Shown: positions 1-12,223, numbered from the stretch's first letter. The stretch: DNA of 64,000 bases from Marinomonas posidonica IVIA-Po-181 (GCF_000214215.1 NC_015559.1:2405001-2469000); one strand, 5' to 3'. Notes: a model not told the origin generated them from the sequence alone. Numbers and translations: made by a program.

Positions 1-24
1 AATTTGAAAGTAAAGGGAATCACA

Positions 25-2061
25 ATGCGTATTCATTCAATTCGACTAAAAGTTATGATGCCTATCATATCTCTTGCCCTCATTTTAGTGGCGTTATTTC
101 TATTCATGATGTTTATGAGTAATTTTCAAAAACACTCAATGATGGTGCAAACAGAGCATTACTTCGAAGCGATTTCTGAAGTTCTCAATGCCGACCGTGA
201 TATATATCAAGCTCGTTTGGCACAAGAGAAATTATATGCAAACGATGGTAACCGAGAAGAAAACTTACAAGATTATGAAGACAACGCCCAGCAAGTTTAT
301 GATCGTTTTCAGTTGTATCTAAAACATCTCGAAGACGAGCCAGATGAATTAACCAAGCCTTTCGACACGTTTGAAGCTCTTTATAATCAATGGCTGTCTG
401 CCAGCAATCAATTGGTCGTTACATCACGGGCTCAGGTTACCATCTCACAAGAGTTCCTAGAGCTTGATGAGAAATTCATGGTCATCCGAAACATGTTGGA
501 TGAAGCAGGTGAAAATCTAAGAGATCACACTCATGCAATGGAAGAAAAGCATGGCGCTGATCTGGATTTGCAGAATTATATTGAAGCAATAGGCGAAGTA
601 CTAAATGCCGACAGGGATCTATATCAGGCGAGACTGAGTCAGCAAAAAATCATTAATGGCGTTGGTAACTTTGAAGAAAACAAACAATTTTTCCGTGAAA
701 ATACCCAACAAGCCTTACAGCGTTTCAATACCTACCGTAGCGTTTTAGTCAAAGAGCCTTTTCTCACCAACCCATATCGTGAATTCGATACCTTATTTAA
801 TGAGTGGTTACAAGCAAGTGAGACACTTATTGACTCTCCTAATATTGAAACCAAAATTATGCTCTCAGACAGTTTTATGGTAGCGGACAAGACATTTACC
901 GACATTCGAAACCTGCTAGATAATGCCGGCGAAGCGGTCAGAAATTACTCTAGAACGGTTGAAGATGCCACCCAAGAGAAGGTTAAGTTTTACCAAGATA
1001 TTGCCATGGTTGTCATTGTCATCGCCTTTTTAATTGCCATGGGATTTGGCTACTTCATCCCGCTTAAATTAACAAGAAATATCACGAACATGACCCAGCG
1101 CATAAAAGAGATTGCAGAAGGCGATGGTGATTTAACCCAAAAAATTAATTCAGCCTCAAAAGATGAATTAGGAGATTTAGCAGGGGAATTCGATGGGTTT
1201 GTGGAACAACTTCGCCTGATTATTGCCAGCATTCATAAACAATCTACCTCACTAGGTAAAATGACTCATGATTTAAAAAGCGCATCAGACGATACCACTC
1301 AAATCACCAATACCCTAGCCAACGTTTCGGATTCTATTGTCAGTGCGGGTCACGAAATGAATATGGCCAATCAGCAGATGGAAGATGTCGCTACCGAAAC
1401 CGCCGCGGAAGCCACAACGTCAACCAACCTGATTCAACAAGGCATTGGAGCCGTCAAAACCTCTCACGATGCGATTGCTGGTTTGATCGGCGATATAGAG
1501 GAATCATTAACAAGGGCCAAGGAACTAGAAGAAAGCTCGGAAGCCATTGCATCGGTACTGGAAGTGATTCGCAATATTGCCGAACAAACCAATCTCTTAG
1601 CATTGAATGCCGCCATTGAAGCCGCTCGCGCTGGGGAACAAGGAAGAGGCTTTGCCGTGGTTGCCGATGAAGTTCGTACCCTTGCTACCCGTACCCAAGA
1701 CAGTACCGACGAAATAGAAACCACCATCGATCAACTAAAAGTCAATGTCAAAAAATCCTTGAGTGTCACACAAAGCAGCCGTTCTAATGTGAACAACACG
1801 GCCTCTAACTTTGATGAGGTCATTCAAACCTTTGATTCTTTAAAAGAGTCTTTTGATAAGGTTCAAAACATGGCCGCTCAAACCGCACAAGCCACACAGG
1901 AGCAATCCACCGTTGCGAATAGCATTAACGAGAATCTCGTGTCATTAAAAGAACAAACAGAAAAAGCGGAAGACATTTCCTCTCTCGTCAGAAACCAGTC
2001 AGAGCAAATTTCCAAACTTTATCAGGGGCTCAATAAACAAGTTGGCAGCTTTAAAGTCTAG
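25..2061 (+). CDS. Methyl-accepting chemotaxis protein with duplicated periplasmic sensor region
   Basis: Transmembrane chemoreceptor that signals ligand binding to the CheA/CheW array. The ATG at 25 is preferred over an in-frame TTG at 4 because AAAGGGA lies just upstream; this gives 678 residues. Visible parts are a first membrane helix at about 10-33, a helical periplasmic region to about 324, a second membrane helix at about 325-346, a HAMP domain to about 400 and a cytoplasmic coiled coil. The hairpin tip starts near residue 513 and includes [20 protein letters not shown]. The periplasmic region is an internal duplication: [14 protein letters not shown] near residue 54 is echoed by [14 protein letters not shown] near 193, with the following helices also alike. 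There is no C-terminal CheR-binding pentapeptide. The ligand cannot be predicted. Confidence 0.95.
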   Translation: MRIHSIRLKVMMPIISLALILVALFLFMMFMSNFQKHSMMVQTEHYFEAISEVLNADRDIYQARLAQEKLYANDGNREENLQDYEDNAQQVYDRFQLYLKHLEDEPDELTKPFDTFEALYNQWLSASNQLVVTSRAQVTISQEFLELDEKFMVIRNMLDEAGENLRDHTHAMEEKHGADLDLQNYIEAIGEVLNADRDLYQARLSQQKIINGVGNFEENKQFFRENTQQALQRFNTYRSVLVKEPFLTNPYREFDTLFNEWLQASETLIDSPNIETKIMLSDSFMVADKTFTDIRNLLDNAGEAVRNYSRTVEDATQEKVKFYQDIAMVVIVIAFLIAMGFGYFIPLKLTRNITNMTQRIKEIAEGDGDLTQKINSASKDELGDLAGEFDGFVEQLRLIIASIHKQSTSLGKMTHDLKSASDDTTQITNTLANVSDSIVSAGHEMNMANQQMEDVATETAAEATTSTNLIQQGIGAVKTSHDAIAGLIGDIEESLTRAKELEESSEAIASVLEVIRNIAEQTNLLALNAAIEAARAGEQGRGFAVVADEVRTLATRTQDSTDEIETTIDQLKVNVKKSLSVTQSSRSNVNNTASNFDEVIQTFDSLKESFDKVQNMAAQTAQATQEQSTVANSINENLVSLKEQTEKAEDISSLVRNQSEQISKLYQGLNKQVGSFKV

Positions 2062-2065
2062 CCTT

Positions 2066-3037
2066 CTACCCCATTGCACGACGGACAAGTTGCTGTGGTT
2101 TTCCAGCCGCGAACGCCACAGCATTGTCAAAAGCAGCGTTGAAATACAATTCATAGCTGTTTTGCTCAACATAACCAAGATGAGGCGAGCACAATACATT
2201 TGGTAAGGTTAACAGGGGTTCATTGTTTTTGTTGGCAGGCTCTTGTTCGTACACATCAAGCGCGGCTTGTTTAGTGGGTGTGGTTGATAACACATCGTAT
2301 AGAGCACCAGACTCAACCAATTCAGCCCGACTGATATTGACAAACAAGGCGTCGGATTTCATCCTCGCTAAATCGGCTTTTGTGACACAATGCTTAGTAG
2401 CATCATGCAAACGCAGATGCAGTGACACTATGTCAGCGGTTTGGAAAAACTCCGCTTTGGTCTGAGCCGCCAACAAGCCGTCGTCTAACGCTTTTTGGCG
2501 TGACGATTCACTGCCCCATACCATCACTTGCATGCCAAACACCTTACCAAATTGAGCAATCCTCTGACCGATTTTTCCATAGCCCCAAATACCTAACATT
2601 TTGCCATTGAGCACACGCCCTAAGCCCAGCTCTTTGGAAGATTGCCAAACACCCTGCTGGAGTTGACTCACATAAGTCGGTATACGGCGACTCGCTGCCA
2701 TAATCAACGCCCAACAGAGCTCGGCAGGGGCAACAGGAGAGCCGACACCTTCCGCCACTTCGACGCCATACTGGTGACACAATGCTGGGTCTAAATGATT
2801 GCTGACCTTGCCTGTCTGACTAATGAGTTTCAAATTAGGCAAACGCGACAACAGTGTTTCGGTAATAGGCGTTCGCTCACGAATCAACACTAAGATATCC
2901 ACATCGATCAATTTCGCGACCAACTCGTCTTCATTGAAGGTGTCATTGAAAACCACCACCTGATGATCTTTTAACAAGGCGAAACAGGCCAGATGTTTCA
3001 CACTGTCTTGATAGTCATCCAATACGGCCATCTTCAT
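2066..3037 (-). CDS. D-isomer-specific 2-hydroxyacid dehydrogenase family protein
   Basis: NAD(P)-dependent oxidoreductase of the D-2-hydroxyacid dehydrogenase/phosphoglycerate dehydrogenase superfamily, probably cytosolic. The start at 3037 is chosen because AAGGAGTT sits a few bases upstream; an upstream ATG at 3070 lacks such a site. The protein has 323 residues, with a Rossmann motif GIWGYGKIGQRIA at about 149-161, a conserved stretch NISRAELVE and a C-terminal SPHLGYVE carrying the likely catalytic histidine. It converges on the chemoreceptor gene with only a few bases between the stop codons and no visible terminator. The substrate cannot be told from sequence; serine-pathway SerA is unlikely because there is no ACT domain. 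Confidence 0.85.
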   Translation of the reverse strand: MKMAVLDDYQDSVKHLACFALLKDHQVVVFNDTFNEDELVAKLIDVDILVLIRERTPITETLLSRLPNLKLISQTGKVSNHLDPALCHQYGVEVAEGVGSPVAPAELCWALIMAASRRIPTYVSQLQQGVWQSSKELGLGRVLNGKMLGIWGYGKIGQRIAQFGKVFGMQVMVWGSESSRQKALDDGLLAAQTKAEFFQTADIVSLHLRLHDATKHCVTKADLARMKSDALFVNISRAELVESGALYDVLSTTPTKQAALDVYEQEPANKNNEPLLTLPNVLCSPHLGYVEQNSYELYFNAAFDNAVAFAAGKPQQLVRRAMG

Positions 3038-3133
3038 ACTTAACTCCTTGGTACAAATGTGAACAGACATTTTAATTGGTTATCATGATACAGAAACGCT
3101 ATAGAGTCACGATGGCGGACCCGTTTACAGGCC

Positions 3134-3159
3134 AAAAAAAGCCCCACTCAAGGTGGGGC
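3134..3159 (-). terminator. Rho-independent terminator after fadA
   Basis: Read on the minus strand this is GCCCCAC, a five-base loop and GTGGGGC, followed at once by seven T residues. It closes the etfB-etfA-fadB-fadA run. Confidence 0.85.
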
Positions 3160-3216
3160 AAAAGACAGAAGTTAGAGATAGATCTTATCGAAGTAGCATT
3201 CGATAAGTTATCAGCA

Positions 3217-4404
<1,188 letters not shown>

Positions 4405-4419
4405 CTATCCTTTGGGCAA

Positions 4420-6570
4420 TTAAGCGCTGTAGTAAGTTTCGTTGTTTTTCGCCATTTCACGCATGTTTGCGGTTGGCTCGTACAACTTACCTAAGTGGCT
4501 GTATTTATCTGCAAGGTCACAAAATGCTTGCAGTCCCATTTGATCCAAGTAGTGCATAGCACCACCCAAGTATGGAGGGAACCCGATACCATAAATTAAG
4601 CCCATGTCCGCTTCTGCGGCAGAGGACACAATGTTTTCTTCTACACAACGAACCGTTTCAATACACAGCGGAATCATCATGCGAGCAATAATATCTTCTT
4701 CTGTTAACTCAGTTTTTGAGGCCACGATTGGGGCCAACAAAGCATTAATGTCATCGTTAAAGATTTTCTTTGGTTTGCCTTTACGGTCCGGCTCATAGGT
4801 GTAGAAACCTTTGCTATTTTTCTGACCGAATCGCTCAAGTTCAAACAAACGATCAACCGCATTCTTACCGTCATGTTTCATACGATCAGGGAAGCCTTCT
4901 GCCATCACTTGATCTGCATGAAAAGCAGTATCCACTCCAACGACGTCCAACAGATATGCAGGGCCCATAGGCCAACCGAAACGCTCCATTGTCTTATCGA
5001 CAACTTGGAAATCGGCCCCTTCCTGCATCATCAAAGAGAATCCAGCGAAGTAAGGGAATAAGACACGGTTCACAAGGAAACCAGGGCAATCATTAACCAC
5101 TACTGGGGTTTTCCCCATGGCTTGCGCGTAAGCAACTGTCTGAGCGATTGCTTTATCGCTGGTTTTTTCACCGCGAATCACTTCCACTAACGGCATACGG
5201 TGAACTGGGTTAAAGAAGTGCATGCCACAGAAGTTTTCTGGGCGTTTAAGATCCTTCGCTAATTCAGTAATGGAAATGGTCGACGTGTTCGAGGTCAAAA
5301 TAGCCTCATCCGTAATCTTGGATTCCACTTCGGCCAACACAGATTTCTTGATGTTGACGTTTTCGACAACCGCTTCCACCACCAAATCAACCTGTTCAAA
5401 TTCACCATAGCTTAACGCTGGCACGATGCCATTCATGGCTTTAAAGGCTTTGTCAGCCGTCAGGCGACCACGTTCTACTTGACCATTGAAAAGTTTATTG
5501 GCTTCGCTCAAACCAAGATCAAGAGCATCTTGGCGAATGTCTTTCATGATAATGGGCGTACCTTTCGAAGCGGATTGATACGCCACACCGCCTCCCATGA
5601 TACCGGCACCCAACACGGCGGCTTGCTTAACCGGTGTGGCATGTTTCGAGACCTTGCCAGCCACTTTCTTAATGGCTTGATCGCTCAAGAATAGAGTCAC
5701 CAAAGATTTCGCAACAGGCCCTTTAGCCAACTTGATAAAGCCTTTGATTTCAATCTCAAGGGCTTTTTCCATGCTTTGGCTAATGCCTTTCTCAATGGTT
5801 TTAATGGCTGCCATTGGCGCTGGATAATGCTTACCAGCTTTTGCTCCGACCACCCCACGAACCGATTCGAAAATCATCATTTTCTCGATTGGGGTAAATT
5901 CCATCGGCGCACGCAATTCATCACGACGCGCTTTGTAATCCAGTTTGCCCTCTATCACCTGCTGTACTAGGTGACGAGCAGACGCCTGTACTTTATCTGC
6001 AGCAACGACCGCATCAACAGCACCGTCTTTGAGAGCGTCAGCACTGCGTTTTTGAGCACCGCCACAAATCCACTCACATGCGTTATCCACCCCAATTAGA
6101 CGTGGTAAACGAACCGTACCACCCCAACCTGGGTAAATACCTAACTGAGTTTCAGGAAGACCGATTTTCGCGGAATCGGCCATCACACGATAGTCACAGG
6201 ACAGCACCAACTCCATACCGCCCCCTAACGCGATGCCATTGATGGCGGCAACCGTTGGGCAAGCTAAATTTGAGATATCATTAAAGATGTTATGAACATC
6301 ACGCAATTTGTCAGTCAAATCGTCATCGTTCAACTTAAACCAAGAAGTAAATTCTGTGATGTCCGCGCCCACCACGAAAACGTCTTTTGCACTGGCAAAC
6401 ACCACGCCTTTTAGATCATCTATCTGCTTAACTGTATCAACCGCAGTTGCCAATTCACTCAATGTCAGACTGTTAAATTTATTAACCGACTCACCGGCTA
6501 AATCCAGAGTGACCGTAGCCACACCGGCATCATCGACTGCAACCTTGACTGCTTGTCCTTCGAAAATCAT
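4420..6570 (-). CDS. fadB: Fatty acid oxidation complex alpha subunit FadB
   Basis: Multifunctional enzyme with an N-terminal enoyl-CoA hydratase/isomerase (crotonase) part and a C-terminal L-3-hydroxyacyl-CoA dehydrogenase. It works in complex with FadA in the cytosol. The ATG at 6570, preceded by TTGGAG, is preferred over an in-frame TTG four codons earlier; this gives 716 residues, the family length. The crotonase glutamates are E120 in GGGMELVLS and E140 in GLPETQLG, matching E119 and E139 of the E. coli enzyme. The NAD-binding site is [13 protein letters not shown] at about 312-324, and the dehydrogenase histidine lies in [13 protein letters not shown]. It is followed closely by fadA and preceded by etfA. 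Confidence 0.97.
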   Translation of the reverse strand: MIFEGQAVKVAVDDAGVATVTLDLAGESVNKFNSLTLSELATAVDTVKQIDDLKGVVFASAKDVFVVGADITEFTSWFKLNDDDLTDKLRDVHNIFNDISNLACPTVAAINGIALGGGMELVLSCDYRVMADSAKIGLPETQLGIYPGWGGTVRLPRLIGVDNACEWICGGAQKRSADALKDGAVDAVVAADKVQASARHLVQQVIEGKLDYKARRDELRAPMEFTPIEKMMIFESVRGVVGAKAGKHYPAPMAAIKTIEKGISQSMEKALEIEIKGFIKLAKGPVAKSLVTLFLSDQAIKKVAGKVSKHATPVKQAAVLGAGIMGGGVAYQSASKGTPIIMKDIRQDALDLGLSEANKLFNGQVERGRLTADKAFKAMNGIVPALSYGEFEQVDLVVEAVVENVNIKKSVLAEVESKITDEAILTSNTSTISITELAKDLKRPENFCGMHFFNPVHRMPLVEVIRGEKTSDKAIAQTVAYAQAMGKTPVVVNDCPGFLVNRVLFPYFAGFSLMMQEGADFQVVDKTMERFGWPMGPAYLLDVVGVDTAFHADQVMAEGFPDRMKHDGKNAVDRLFELERFGQKNSKGFYTYEPDRKGKPKKIFNDDINALLAPIVASKTELTEEDIIARMMIPLCIETVRCVEENIVSSAAEADMGLIYGIGFPPYLGGAMHYLDQMGLQAFCDLADKYSHLGKLYEPTANMREMAKNNETYYSA

Positions 6571-6655
6571 GCTGGTCTCCAATTATTTTTATTATGACCA
6601 CGAGGCGCAGCGCACCTCATAGCCCGATTTAATACGTTACCTATGGCGCCAATGC

Positions 6656-7585
6656 TTATAGGTTAGTTTCTAGTTCAGGAACGGCTTCAAATAAATCGGC
6701 CACCAGACCGTAATCCGCCACCTGAAAAATTGGCGCTTCTTCGTCTTTATTGATCGCGACAATGACTTTCGAGTCTTTCATGCCCGCCAAATGCTGAATC
6801 GCACCGGAAATACCCACAGCAATGTATAGGTCTGGCGCGACCGTTTTACCCGTTTGACCAACTTGCAAGTCATTGGGTACAAAGCCAGCATCAACCGCCG
6901 CACGAGAGGCACCAACGGCGGCGCCAAGTTTGTCAGCAACCCCATCAAGTAGCTTGAAGTTATCGCCATTCCCCATGCCTCGACCACCAGAAATCACCAC
7001 TTTCGCAGCGGTTAACTCAGGACGATCAGACTCGGCTAATTCTTCTTTTACAAAACGACTTTTGTCTGCGGCAATAACCTGAGACAGTACTTCTCGTTCA
7101 GCACTGCCACCTTCAGCTGCGACCGCATCAAACCCAGTCGCACGAACTGTCATGACTTTGACGGAATCAGACGATTTAACCGTGGCGATGGCATTACCTG
7201 CATATATAGGACGAACGAAAGTATCTGCCGATTCCACTTTAATCACATCCGACAACTGAGCCACATCAAGCAAGGCGGCAACACGAGGTAAGGTATTTTT
7301 GCCCGTTGTTGTCGCTGGCGCCAAGATGTGCGTGTAACCGGCTGCCACTTCAACGATTAATTTAGACGTGTTTTCCGCCAATTGGTGCTCATAAACTTGA
7401 TTGTCTGCAACCAAGACATTTGCCACACCTGCTACCGCAGCCGCTTGTTCAACCACAGTCTGGCATTCAAACCCTGCGACTAAAATATGTACGTCCCCAC
7501 CAATTTGCGAAGCCGCTGATACCGTATTCAATGTAGCTGGCTTCAAAGATTGATTGTCGTGTTCTGCGATCACTAAAATACTCAT
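6656..7585 (-). CDS. etfA: Electron transfer flavoprotein alpha subunit
   Basis: FAD-binding alpha subunit of the electron transfer flavoprotein, which accepts electrons from acyl-CoA dehydrogenases and passes them to ETF-ubiquinone oxidoreductase. Its 309 residues are normal for the family. The C-terminal FAD domain shows [19 protein letters not shown] and the closing segment [17 protein letters not shown]. The start codon overlaps the end of etfB by four bases (ATGA), so the two are translationally coupled. fadB follows after about 85 bases, which suggests one transcript for the oxidation enzymes and their electron acceptor. Confidence 0.97.
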   Translation of the reverse strand: MSILVIAEHDNQSLKPATLNTVSAASQIGGDVHILVAGFECQTVVEQAAAVAGVANVLVADNQVYEHQLAENTSKLIVEVAAGYTHILAPATTTGKNTLPRVAALLDVAQLSDVIKVESADTFVRPIYAGNAIATVKSSDSVKVMTVRATGFDAVAAEGGSAEREVLSQVIAADKSRFVKEELAESDRPELTAAKVVISGGRGMGNGDNFKLLDGVADKLGAAVGASRAAVDAGFVPNDLQVGQTGKTVAPDLYIAVGISGAIQHLAGMKDSKVIVAINKDEEAPIFQVADYGLVADLFEAVPELETNL

Positions 7586-8334
7586 GACACCACCTTCGCT
7601 TCATTCTTCAGTTTGTCGACCAACTCAGAGACAGAGCCCACTTTGATACCGCCCGCTCGTTCTGCTGGCGGTGTCACAGAAACCACACTGACATTAGACA
7701 CAAGCTCAATGCCTAAATCCGCAGGCGTTTTAACATCCAACGGCTTTCTTTTTGCTTTCATAATATTTGGCAGTGAAGCAAAACGTGGCTCATTCAAGCG
7801 TAAATCTGTCGTCACTACAGCAGGCAAGGTAACCGCCAATGTTTGTAGACCACCGTCAATTTCACGAGTAACTTGCGCCTCACCGTTTTCAATCACCACC
7901 TCAGATGCGAAAGTCGCTTGTGGATAATCCAATAGTGCCGCTAACATTTGACCGGTCTGATTATTATCAGAATCGATCGCTTGCTTACCCATAATAATCA
8001 AATCCGCTTCTTCTTGTTGCGCCACTTTAGACAATAGCTTGGCAACAGAAAGTGAATCTACATCCTCTTCAGCTTCCACTTGAATCGCACGATCAGCACC
8101 CAGTGCTAAAGCTGTTCGTAACGTTTCTTGGCAAGCTTTCGAACCGATAGAAACCGCCACAACTTCCGTTGCAATTCCTTTCTCTTTCAGGCGAATGGCT
8201 TCTTCCACGGCAATTTCACAGAAGGGATTCATAGACATTTTGACATTTGTCAGATCGACCGCTGTATGGTCGGCTTTGACACGAACTTTGACGTTGTAGT
8301 CAATGACTCGTTTAACAGATACTAGGATTTTCAT
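7582..8334 (-). CDS. etfB: Electron transfer flavoprotein beta subunit
   Basis: AMP-binding beta subunit of ETF, partner of the overlapping etfA. It has 250 residues, begins with the typical [20 protein letters not shown], and carries GADRAIQVE and the signature [15 protein letters not shown] of the beta family. It is the first gene of the etfB-etfA-fadB-fadA run. The 234 bases upstream, up to the terminator of the neighbouring operon, must hold the promoter; no operator was recognised there. Confidence 0.97.
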   Translation of the reverse strand: MKILVSVKRVIDYNVKVRVKADHTAVDLTNVKMSMNPFCEIAVEEAIRLKEKGIATEVVAVSIGSKACQETLRTALALGADRAIQVEAEEDVDSLSVAKLLSKVAQQEEADLIIMGKQAIDSDNNQTGQMLAALLDYPQATFASEVVIENGEAQVTREIDGGLQTLAVTLPAVVTTDLRLNEPRFASLPNIMKAKRKPLDVKTPADLGIELVSNVSVVSVTPPAERAGGIKVGSVSELVDKLKNEAKVVS

Positions 8335-8519
8335 AAGTCCCTCATATTTATTATTTTCTTGCTATCTATAGTAGTTTGAGAGCAATTTTCATCAATAACA
8401 AAAAAGCGCCAGTTAACTAACAAAAATATTCAAGAGGATAATTTTAAAGCGTTTCCAGTTGTTTACGCCCTTTGAGTTTAGACCGAATTTAGCAAAACAA
8501 ATGGCAAATACTGTAGAAA

Positions 8520-8546
8520 CAAAAAAGCCCCACCAAAAGGTGAGGC
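8520..8546 (-). terminator. Rho-independent terminator after the enoyl-CoA hydratase gene
   Basis: On the minus strand the hairpin GCCTCACC, TTTT, GGTGGGGC (one G-T pair) is followed by a run of T. It lies 22 bases beyond the stop codon of the enoyl-CoA hydratase gene. Confidence 0.8.
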
Positions 8547-8568
8547 TCATAGACACACAAATAACCGT

Positions 8569-9321
8569 TTATTTATTGCGCGATAAGAAAGATGAGAACG
8601 CTTGATAAGCTTCTTTTGATTTTAATCTATCCTTGAAAATCCGTCCTTCTCGCATCAAAGCCATTTGCACATTATCTTGCGCTTTATGCTTAAGCAAGTC
8701 TTTACTAAGAGACACGGCTTCCACTGGTAACGCGGCAATTTTCTGGACATAGCGTTGCGCCACTTTAAAGGCTTCACCAGGTTCACATAAATGATTGATC
8801 AAGCCCATAGCTTTGGCTTCTTCAGACTCAACAAAATCCCCTAAGATCAAAATTTCAAAGGCTTTTTGGTGTCCAACTAATTGTGGCAAAAGATAACTTG
8901 ATGCCGCCTCAGGCACCAACCCCAACTGCACAAATGGAAATTGCAATTTAGCATGCCGTGACGCCACCACCATATCACAATGCAATAACATGGTAGCGCC
9001 GACACCGACAGCTCGTCCTTCAACCCCGGCAATTAAAGGTTTTTGATAACGCGTCAACATTTGCAAAAACGCCATAATGGCTTCCATCTTATCTGGTGTT
9101 TGTGCAATGTGAAGAAACTCATTAATGTCATTACCCGAGGAAAAATCTGGACCAGCCCCATAAATCATGCTGGCTTTTATCTCAGCATTGCTCTGAGCAG
9201 ACTGCAAAGCGTGCGTTAATGCTTGATACATCTCAAGGGTAATGGCGTTTTTCTTATCCACTCGATTTAAACAGATGTATTGAATACCGGATTCAATGCT
9301 TTCAGTAACAAATTCACTCAT
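8569..9321 (-). CDS. Enoyl-CoA hydratase/isomerase family protein
   Basis: Crotonase-fold protein of 250 residues, predicted to act on acyl-CoA thioesters. The oxyanion-hole regions are visible as GAGPDFSSGNDINEFL near residues 55-70 and GRAVGVGATMLLHCDMV near 103-119, followed by FVQLGLVPEAASSYLLP. The acidic residue at the second catalytic position of true hydratases is not obvious, so it may be an isomerase or another crotonase. The start overlaps the DUF2889 gene upstream by four bases, so the two are coupled. Its place within the fad/etf block suggests a role in unsaturated or unusual acyl chains. Confidence 0.88.
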   Translation of the reverse strand: MSEFVTESIESGIQYICLNRVDKKNAITLEMYQALTHALQSAQSNAEIKASMIYGAGPDFSSGNDINEFLHIAQTPDKMEAIMAFLQMLTRYQKPLIAGVEGRAVGVGATMLLHCDMVVASRHAKLQFPFVQLGLVPEAASSYLLPQLVGHQKAFEILILGDFVESEEAKAMGLINHLCEPGEAFKVAQRYVQKIAALPVEAVSLSKDLLKHKAQDNVQMALMREGRIFKDRLKSKEAYQAFSSFLSRNK

Positions 9322-9881
9322 GACTGAACCTCCTCAGAAGGCAATGTTAACACTTGTTCATCTACAAGCTTTTGCACCATAGGGCCATCATCTGACCAAC
9401 CCTGACATGTATTAACCAATTGCTTAACAGCCATGGGCACTTTACTTGGGTATTTTTCACTGAGTGGTTGCCACATAGTTTGAAAAGCCGTTGTCGCCGC
9501 AACAGGAAACAATTCAAGCACATGAGTACAGCCCACTTTGCCATTAAAGGTTTGTTTCAACCAACGATTCCAACCTGCACCAATGCGAGTGCCTTTAATC
9601 ACATCAAAGCTTGGCACTGCCCCACCACAACCGGGAAAAGGAAACGCATCCATCGACACTGAGACGTCTTTTATTAAAAAGCTGTCGTCCAATGTCAAAC
9701 GAACACTGATATCATGAAATGGACTACCCTGTAGCACAATACTGCCATCAAATTCACGGAAAACGTCTTGGGTTTTGAGGTCTTGCATATTCGCCTCAAC
9801 CTCCCATAAACCATCATCACGTAAAAAACCAAAAGACTCGATACGACGTCGATGTACTAACTGGCGTTTCATCTGCGTCAT
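9318..9881 (-). CDS. DUF2889 family protein
   Basis: Protein of 187 residues that I recognise as the DUF2889 family; its biochemical role is not known to me. Visible features are a basic N-terminus (LVHRRRIESFGF), an alternating beta-rich middle with a conserved FPFPGCGGAVPSFDVIKG, and GWNRWLKQTFNGKVGCTHVLEL near residues 119-138. CTAGGAGAGAACC provides a good ribosome site before the ATG at 9881. The gene overlaps the enoyl-CoA hydratase gene by four bases and shares its terminator, so a link to acyl-CoA metabolism is inferred from context only. Confidence 0.75.
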   Translation of the reverse strand: MTQMKRQLVHRRRIESFGFLRDDGLWEVEANMQDLKTQDVFREFDGSIVLQGSPFHDISVRLTLDDSFLIKDVSVSMDAFPFPGCGGAVPSFDVIKGTRIGAGWNRWLKQTFNGKVGCTHVLELFPVAATTAFQTMWQPLSEKYPSKVPMAVKQLVNTCQGWSDDGPMVQKLVDEQVLTLPSEEVQS

Positions 9882-9991
9882 GGTTCTCTCCTAGGAAAGA
9901 CAATTGGAAAGGCTTTGACGGTGACTTTCTATTAGAGCTTGTAAACTATTAGAACTTGCAAACAGACACTAATAAAAAGTCCGAATCCAAA

Positions 9992-10011
9992 AACACAGAT
10001 TTAAATGTGTT
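9992..10011 (-). terminator. Possible weak terminator after fadD
   Basis: On the minus strand AACACA and TGTGTT form a six-base stem with an eight-base loop, followed by TTTGG. It is short and AT-rich. It is placed correctly downstream of fadD, but the support is weak. Confidence 0.3.
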
Positions 10012-10078
10012 CTTGTGCGCGAATTTACCCACAAAGATTTCGAGGAAAATACGCACTCAACCGTCAAAGGTAGCTAAA

Positions 10079-11776
10079 TTAGCTTGCCATTTCTTCTTCT
10101 CGAAGGGCGCGGCGCAATACTTTACCGACATTGGTTTTCGGCAGCTCGGTACGTACTTCAATGTGTTTCGGCACCTTGTAAGCAGCTAAATGCTCTTTGC
10201 AGAACACTCGCAGGGCATTAATGTCAATCGACTCACCAGCTTTCATCACCACATAGGCTTTCACCGCCTCACCTGTTTTATCATCTGGCACACCAATCGC
10301 AGCGGATTCCAAGATAGCGGGATGAGACGAAATACAATCTTCGACTTCGGTTGGGTAAACGTTAAAACCAGACACTATGATCATGTCTTTGGCACGGTCC
10401 ACAATCTGCAAGTAACCATCTTCATGCTGCATCGCAATGTCGCCGGTAATCAAGAAACCATCTTCGGTCATCACTTCACGTGTTGCTTCTTCGCGATTCC
10501 AATAGCCCTTCATCACCTGAGGTCCACGCACGCACAACATACCAGATTCACCTTGTGGTAAAGCTTCGCCATTGTCACCTTGAATCTTGATATCAGTCTC
10601 ACCAACAGGCAAACCGATCGTGCCAATTCGCTCTTCTCCAATTGGGTTAAATGACACAACCGGTGAGGTTTCTGTCAAACCATAACCTTCCACCACTTGG
10701 CAACCTGTCATACGCTTCCATTCATCGGCAGCAGCATGCGTCAGAGGCATACCACCAGAACAGGTAAGTTTCAGATTAGAAAAGTCCAAAGCACGGAAAT
10801 CATCACGATTACACAGACCAACAAAAAGCGTGTTAAGCCCAACAAAACCTGTAAATTTCCACTTCTTAAGCTCAGACACAAACCCAGGTAAATCACGCGG
10901 ATTGGGGATCAATACACTGTGGGCACCGCTCTGTAACAAGGTCAAGCCATGAATCAAAAAGGCGTAAATATGATACAAAGGCAAAGGGGCAATATAGGTC
11001 TCAACTCGCTCCTCAACGATCGACTCTAAGCGCGAACCCAGCTGATACATGTTGGCGATGAGGTTGGCGTTGGTTAACATCGCGCCTTTCGCAACCCCTG
11101 TGGTACCACCGGTATATTGCAGAACCGCAATGTGTTGCGGCGTCACCGGCACTTTTGAAACTGGTTTACCATGACCTTTCGCCAACACCTCATTCAATGA
11201 GAGCGCGGATGGAATATCGTAAGCTGGAACCATTTTTTTGACGTATTTAACAATGGAATTCACCAACACCCGCTTAATCGGTGAATGTAAATCGGCAATT
11301 TCGGTAATGATGACGTGCTTGATAGAGGTTTTTGCAAGAATTTTTTCAACGTTGCTTGCCACATTGGCACACAAAACTAAGGCTTTCACACCCGCATCAT
11401 TAAACTGGTGTTCTAGTTCTTTTGGCGTGTATAAAGGATTGGTGTTTACCACAACCAAACCCGCTTTCATTGCGCCAAATAGCACAATTGGGTATTGGAT
11501 GATGTTAGGTAATTGGATGGCAATTCGATCACCAGGAGACAAGTCGGTATCGTTTTGCAGATACGCCGCGAACGCATCCGACTTTTCATTCAACTCTCGG
11601 TAAGTAATGGTGCGACCGACACTTGTGAAAGCGGGTAAGTCCGAATATTTATCAACCGCTAGGGCCAATACATCGGTGAGGCCTTGATAGCCATTAGGAT
11701 TAAGCGAGTCTGGTAAATAACTACCTGGCACTTTCTCGTTATCTGCGTTGTTATCTAGAGAAGTATCCATTGTCAT
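10079..11776 (-). CDS. fadD: Long-chain fatty-acid--CoA ligase FadD
   Basis: ATP-dependent acyl-CoA synthetase that activates long-chain fatty acids during uptake, acting at the inner membrane. It has 565 residues, against 561 in E. coli FadD. The AMP-binding motif YTGGTTGVAKGAML, the adenylation signature EGYGLTETSPV and the FadD segment DRAKDMIIVSGFNVYPTEVE are intact. It ends with the catalytic lysine region ELPKTNVGKVLRRALREE. GGAG lies eight bases before the ATG at 11776. It is a separate unit between the hydratase pair and the acyl-CoA dehydrogenase/SCP2 pair, all on the same strand. Confidence 0.95.
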   Translation of the reverse strand: MTMDTSLDNNADNEKVPGSYLPDSLNPNGYQGLTDVLALAVDKYSDLPAFTSVGRTITYRELNEKSDAFAAYLQNDTDLSPGDRIAIQLPNIIQYPIVLFGAMKAGLVVVNTNPLYTPKELEHQFNDAGVKALVLCANVASNVEKILAKTSIKHVIITEIADLHSPIKRVLVNSIVKYVKKMVPAYDIPSALSLNEVLAKGHGKPVSKVPVTPQHIAVLQYTGGTTGVAKGAMLTNANLIANMYQLGSRLESIVEERVETYIAPLPLYHIYAFLIHGLTLLQSGAHSVLIPNPRDLPGFVSELKKWKFTGFVGLNTLFVGLCNRDDFRALDFSNLKLTCSGGMPLTHAAADEWKRMTGCQVVEGYGLTETSPVVSFNPIGEERIGTIGLPVGETDIKIQGDNGEALPQGESGMLCVRGPQVMKGYWNREEATREVMTEDGFLITGDIAMQHEDGYLQIVDRAKDMIIVSGFNVYPTEVEDCISSHPAILESAAIGVPDDKTGEAVKAYVVMKAGESIDINALRVFCKEHLAAYKVPKHIEVRTELPKTNVGKVLRRALREEEMAS

Positions 11777-11878
11777 AAAAAGCTCCAGTTGTTTTTTTTA
11801 TGTTGGAGAGTAATCAAATGCAAAAGCCCAACTACAGTCTAGCAGTTGAGCCTTAAGAAGGTTCCGCAAAGTTTCGAC

Positions 11879-12193
11879 TTACTGAGGAAATATTTGCGTC
11901 AACTTAGTGGCTAGCATGATGTCTCCATCTGCACGAATTTTACCCTGCATAAAGGCTTGCATGCCATCTAATTCACCACTCATTACATCTTTCAGAGTTT
12001 CCAGATCCATGCTCAAGGTCACGGTTGGATCGTCATGTTCGCCTTCACCCATTTCACACTTTCCATCTTCAACACTTAAGTGATAGTTGTCCGCATCATC
12101 TAAGTCAAATTGAAAGACCGCTTCCATATCATCCGCTTCATCCGCATCAAAACGGCCCAACATGGAATCAAAAACAGCTTTAGCTTCGCTCAT
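11879..12193 (-). CDS. SCP2 sterol-binding domain protein
   Basis: Acidic protein of 104 residues consisting of one SCP2-like lipid-binding domain. It shows the typical acidic strand pair (FQFDLDDADNYHLSVEDGKC), DDPTVTLSMDLETLKDVMSG and the C-terminal AFMQGKIRADGDIMLATKLT. Members bind acyl chains or other hydrophobic ligands. It follows the acyl-CoA dehydrogenase gene on the same strand after a short hairpin-containing gap, so it may present or sequester acyl-CoA for that enzyme; this is inferred from context. Confidence 0.88.
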   Translation of the reverse strand: MSEAKAVFDSMLGRFDADEADDMEAVFQFDLDDADNYHLSVEDGKCEMGEGEHDDPTVTLSMDLETLKDVMSGELDGMQAFMQGKIRADGDIMLATKLTQIFPQ

Positions 12194-12223
12194 AACACAC
12201 CTCGTTCAACATTCTATTTATCA

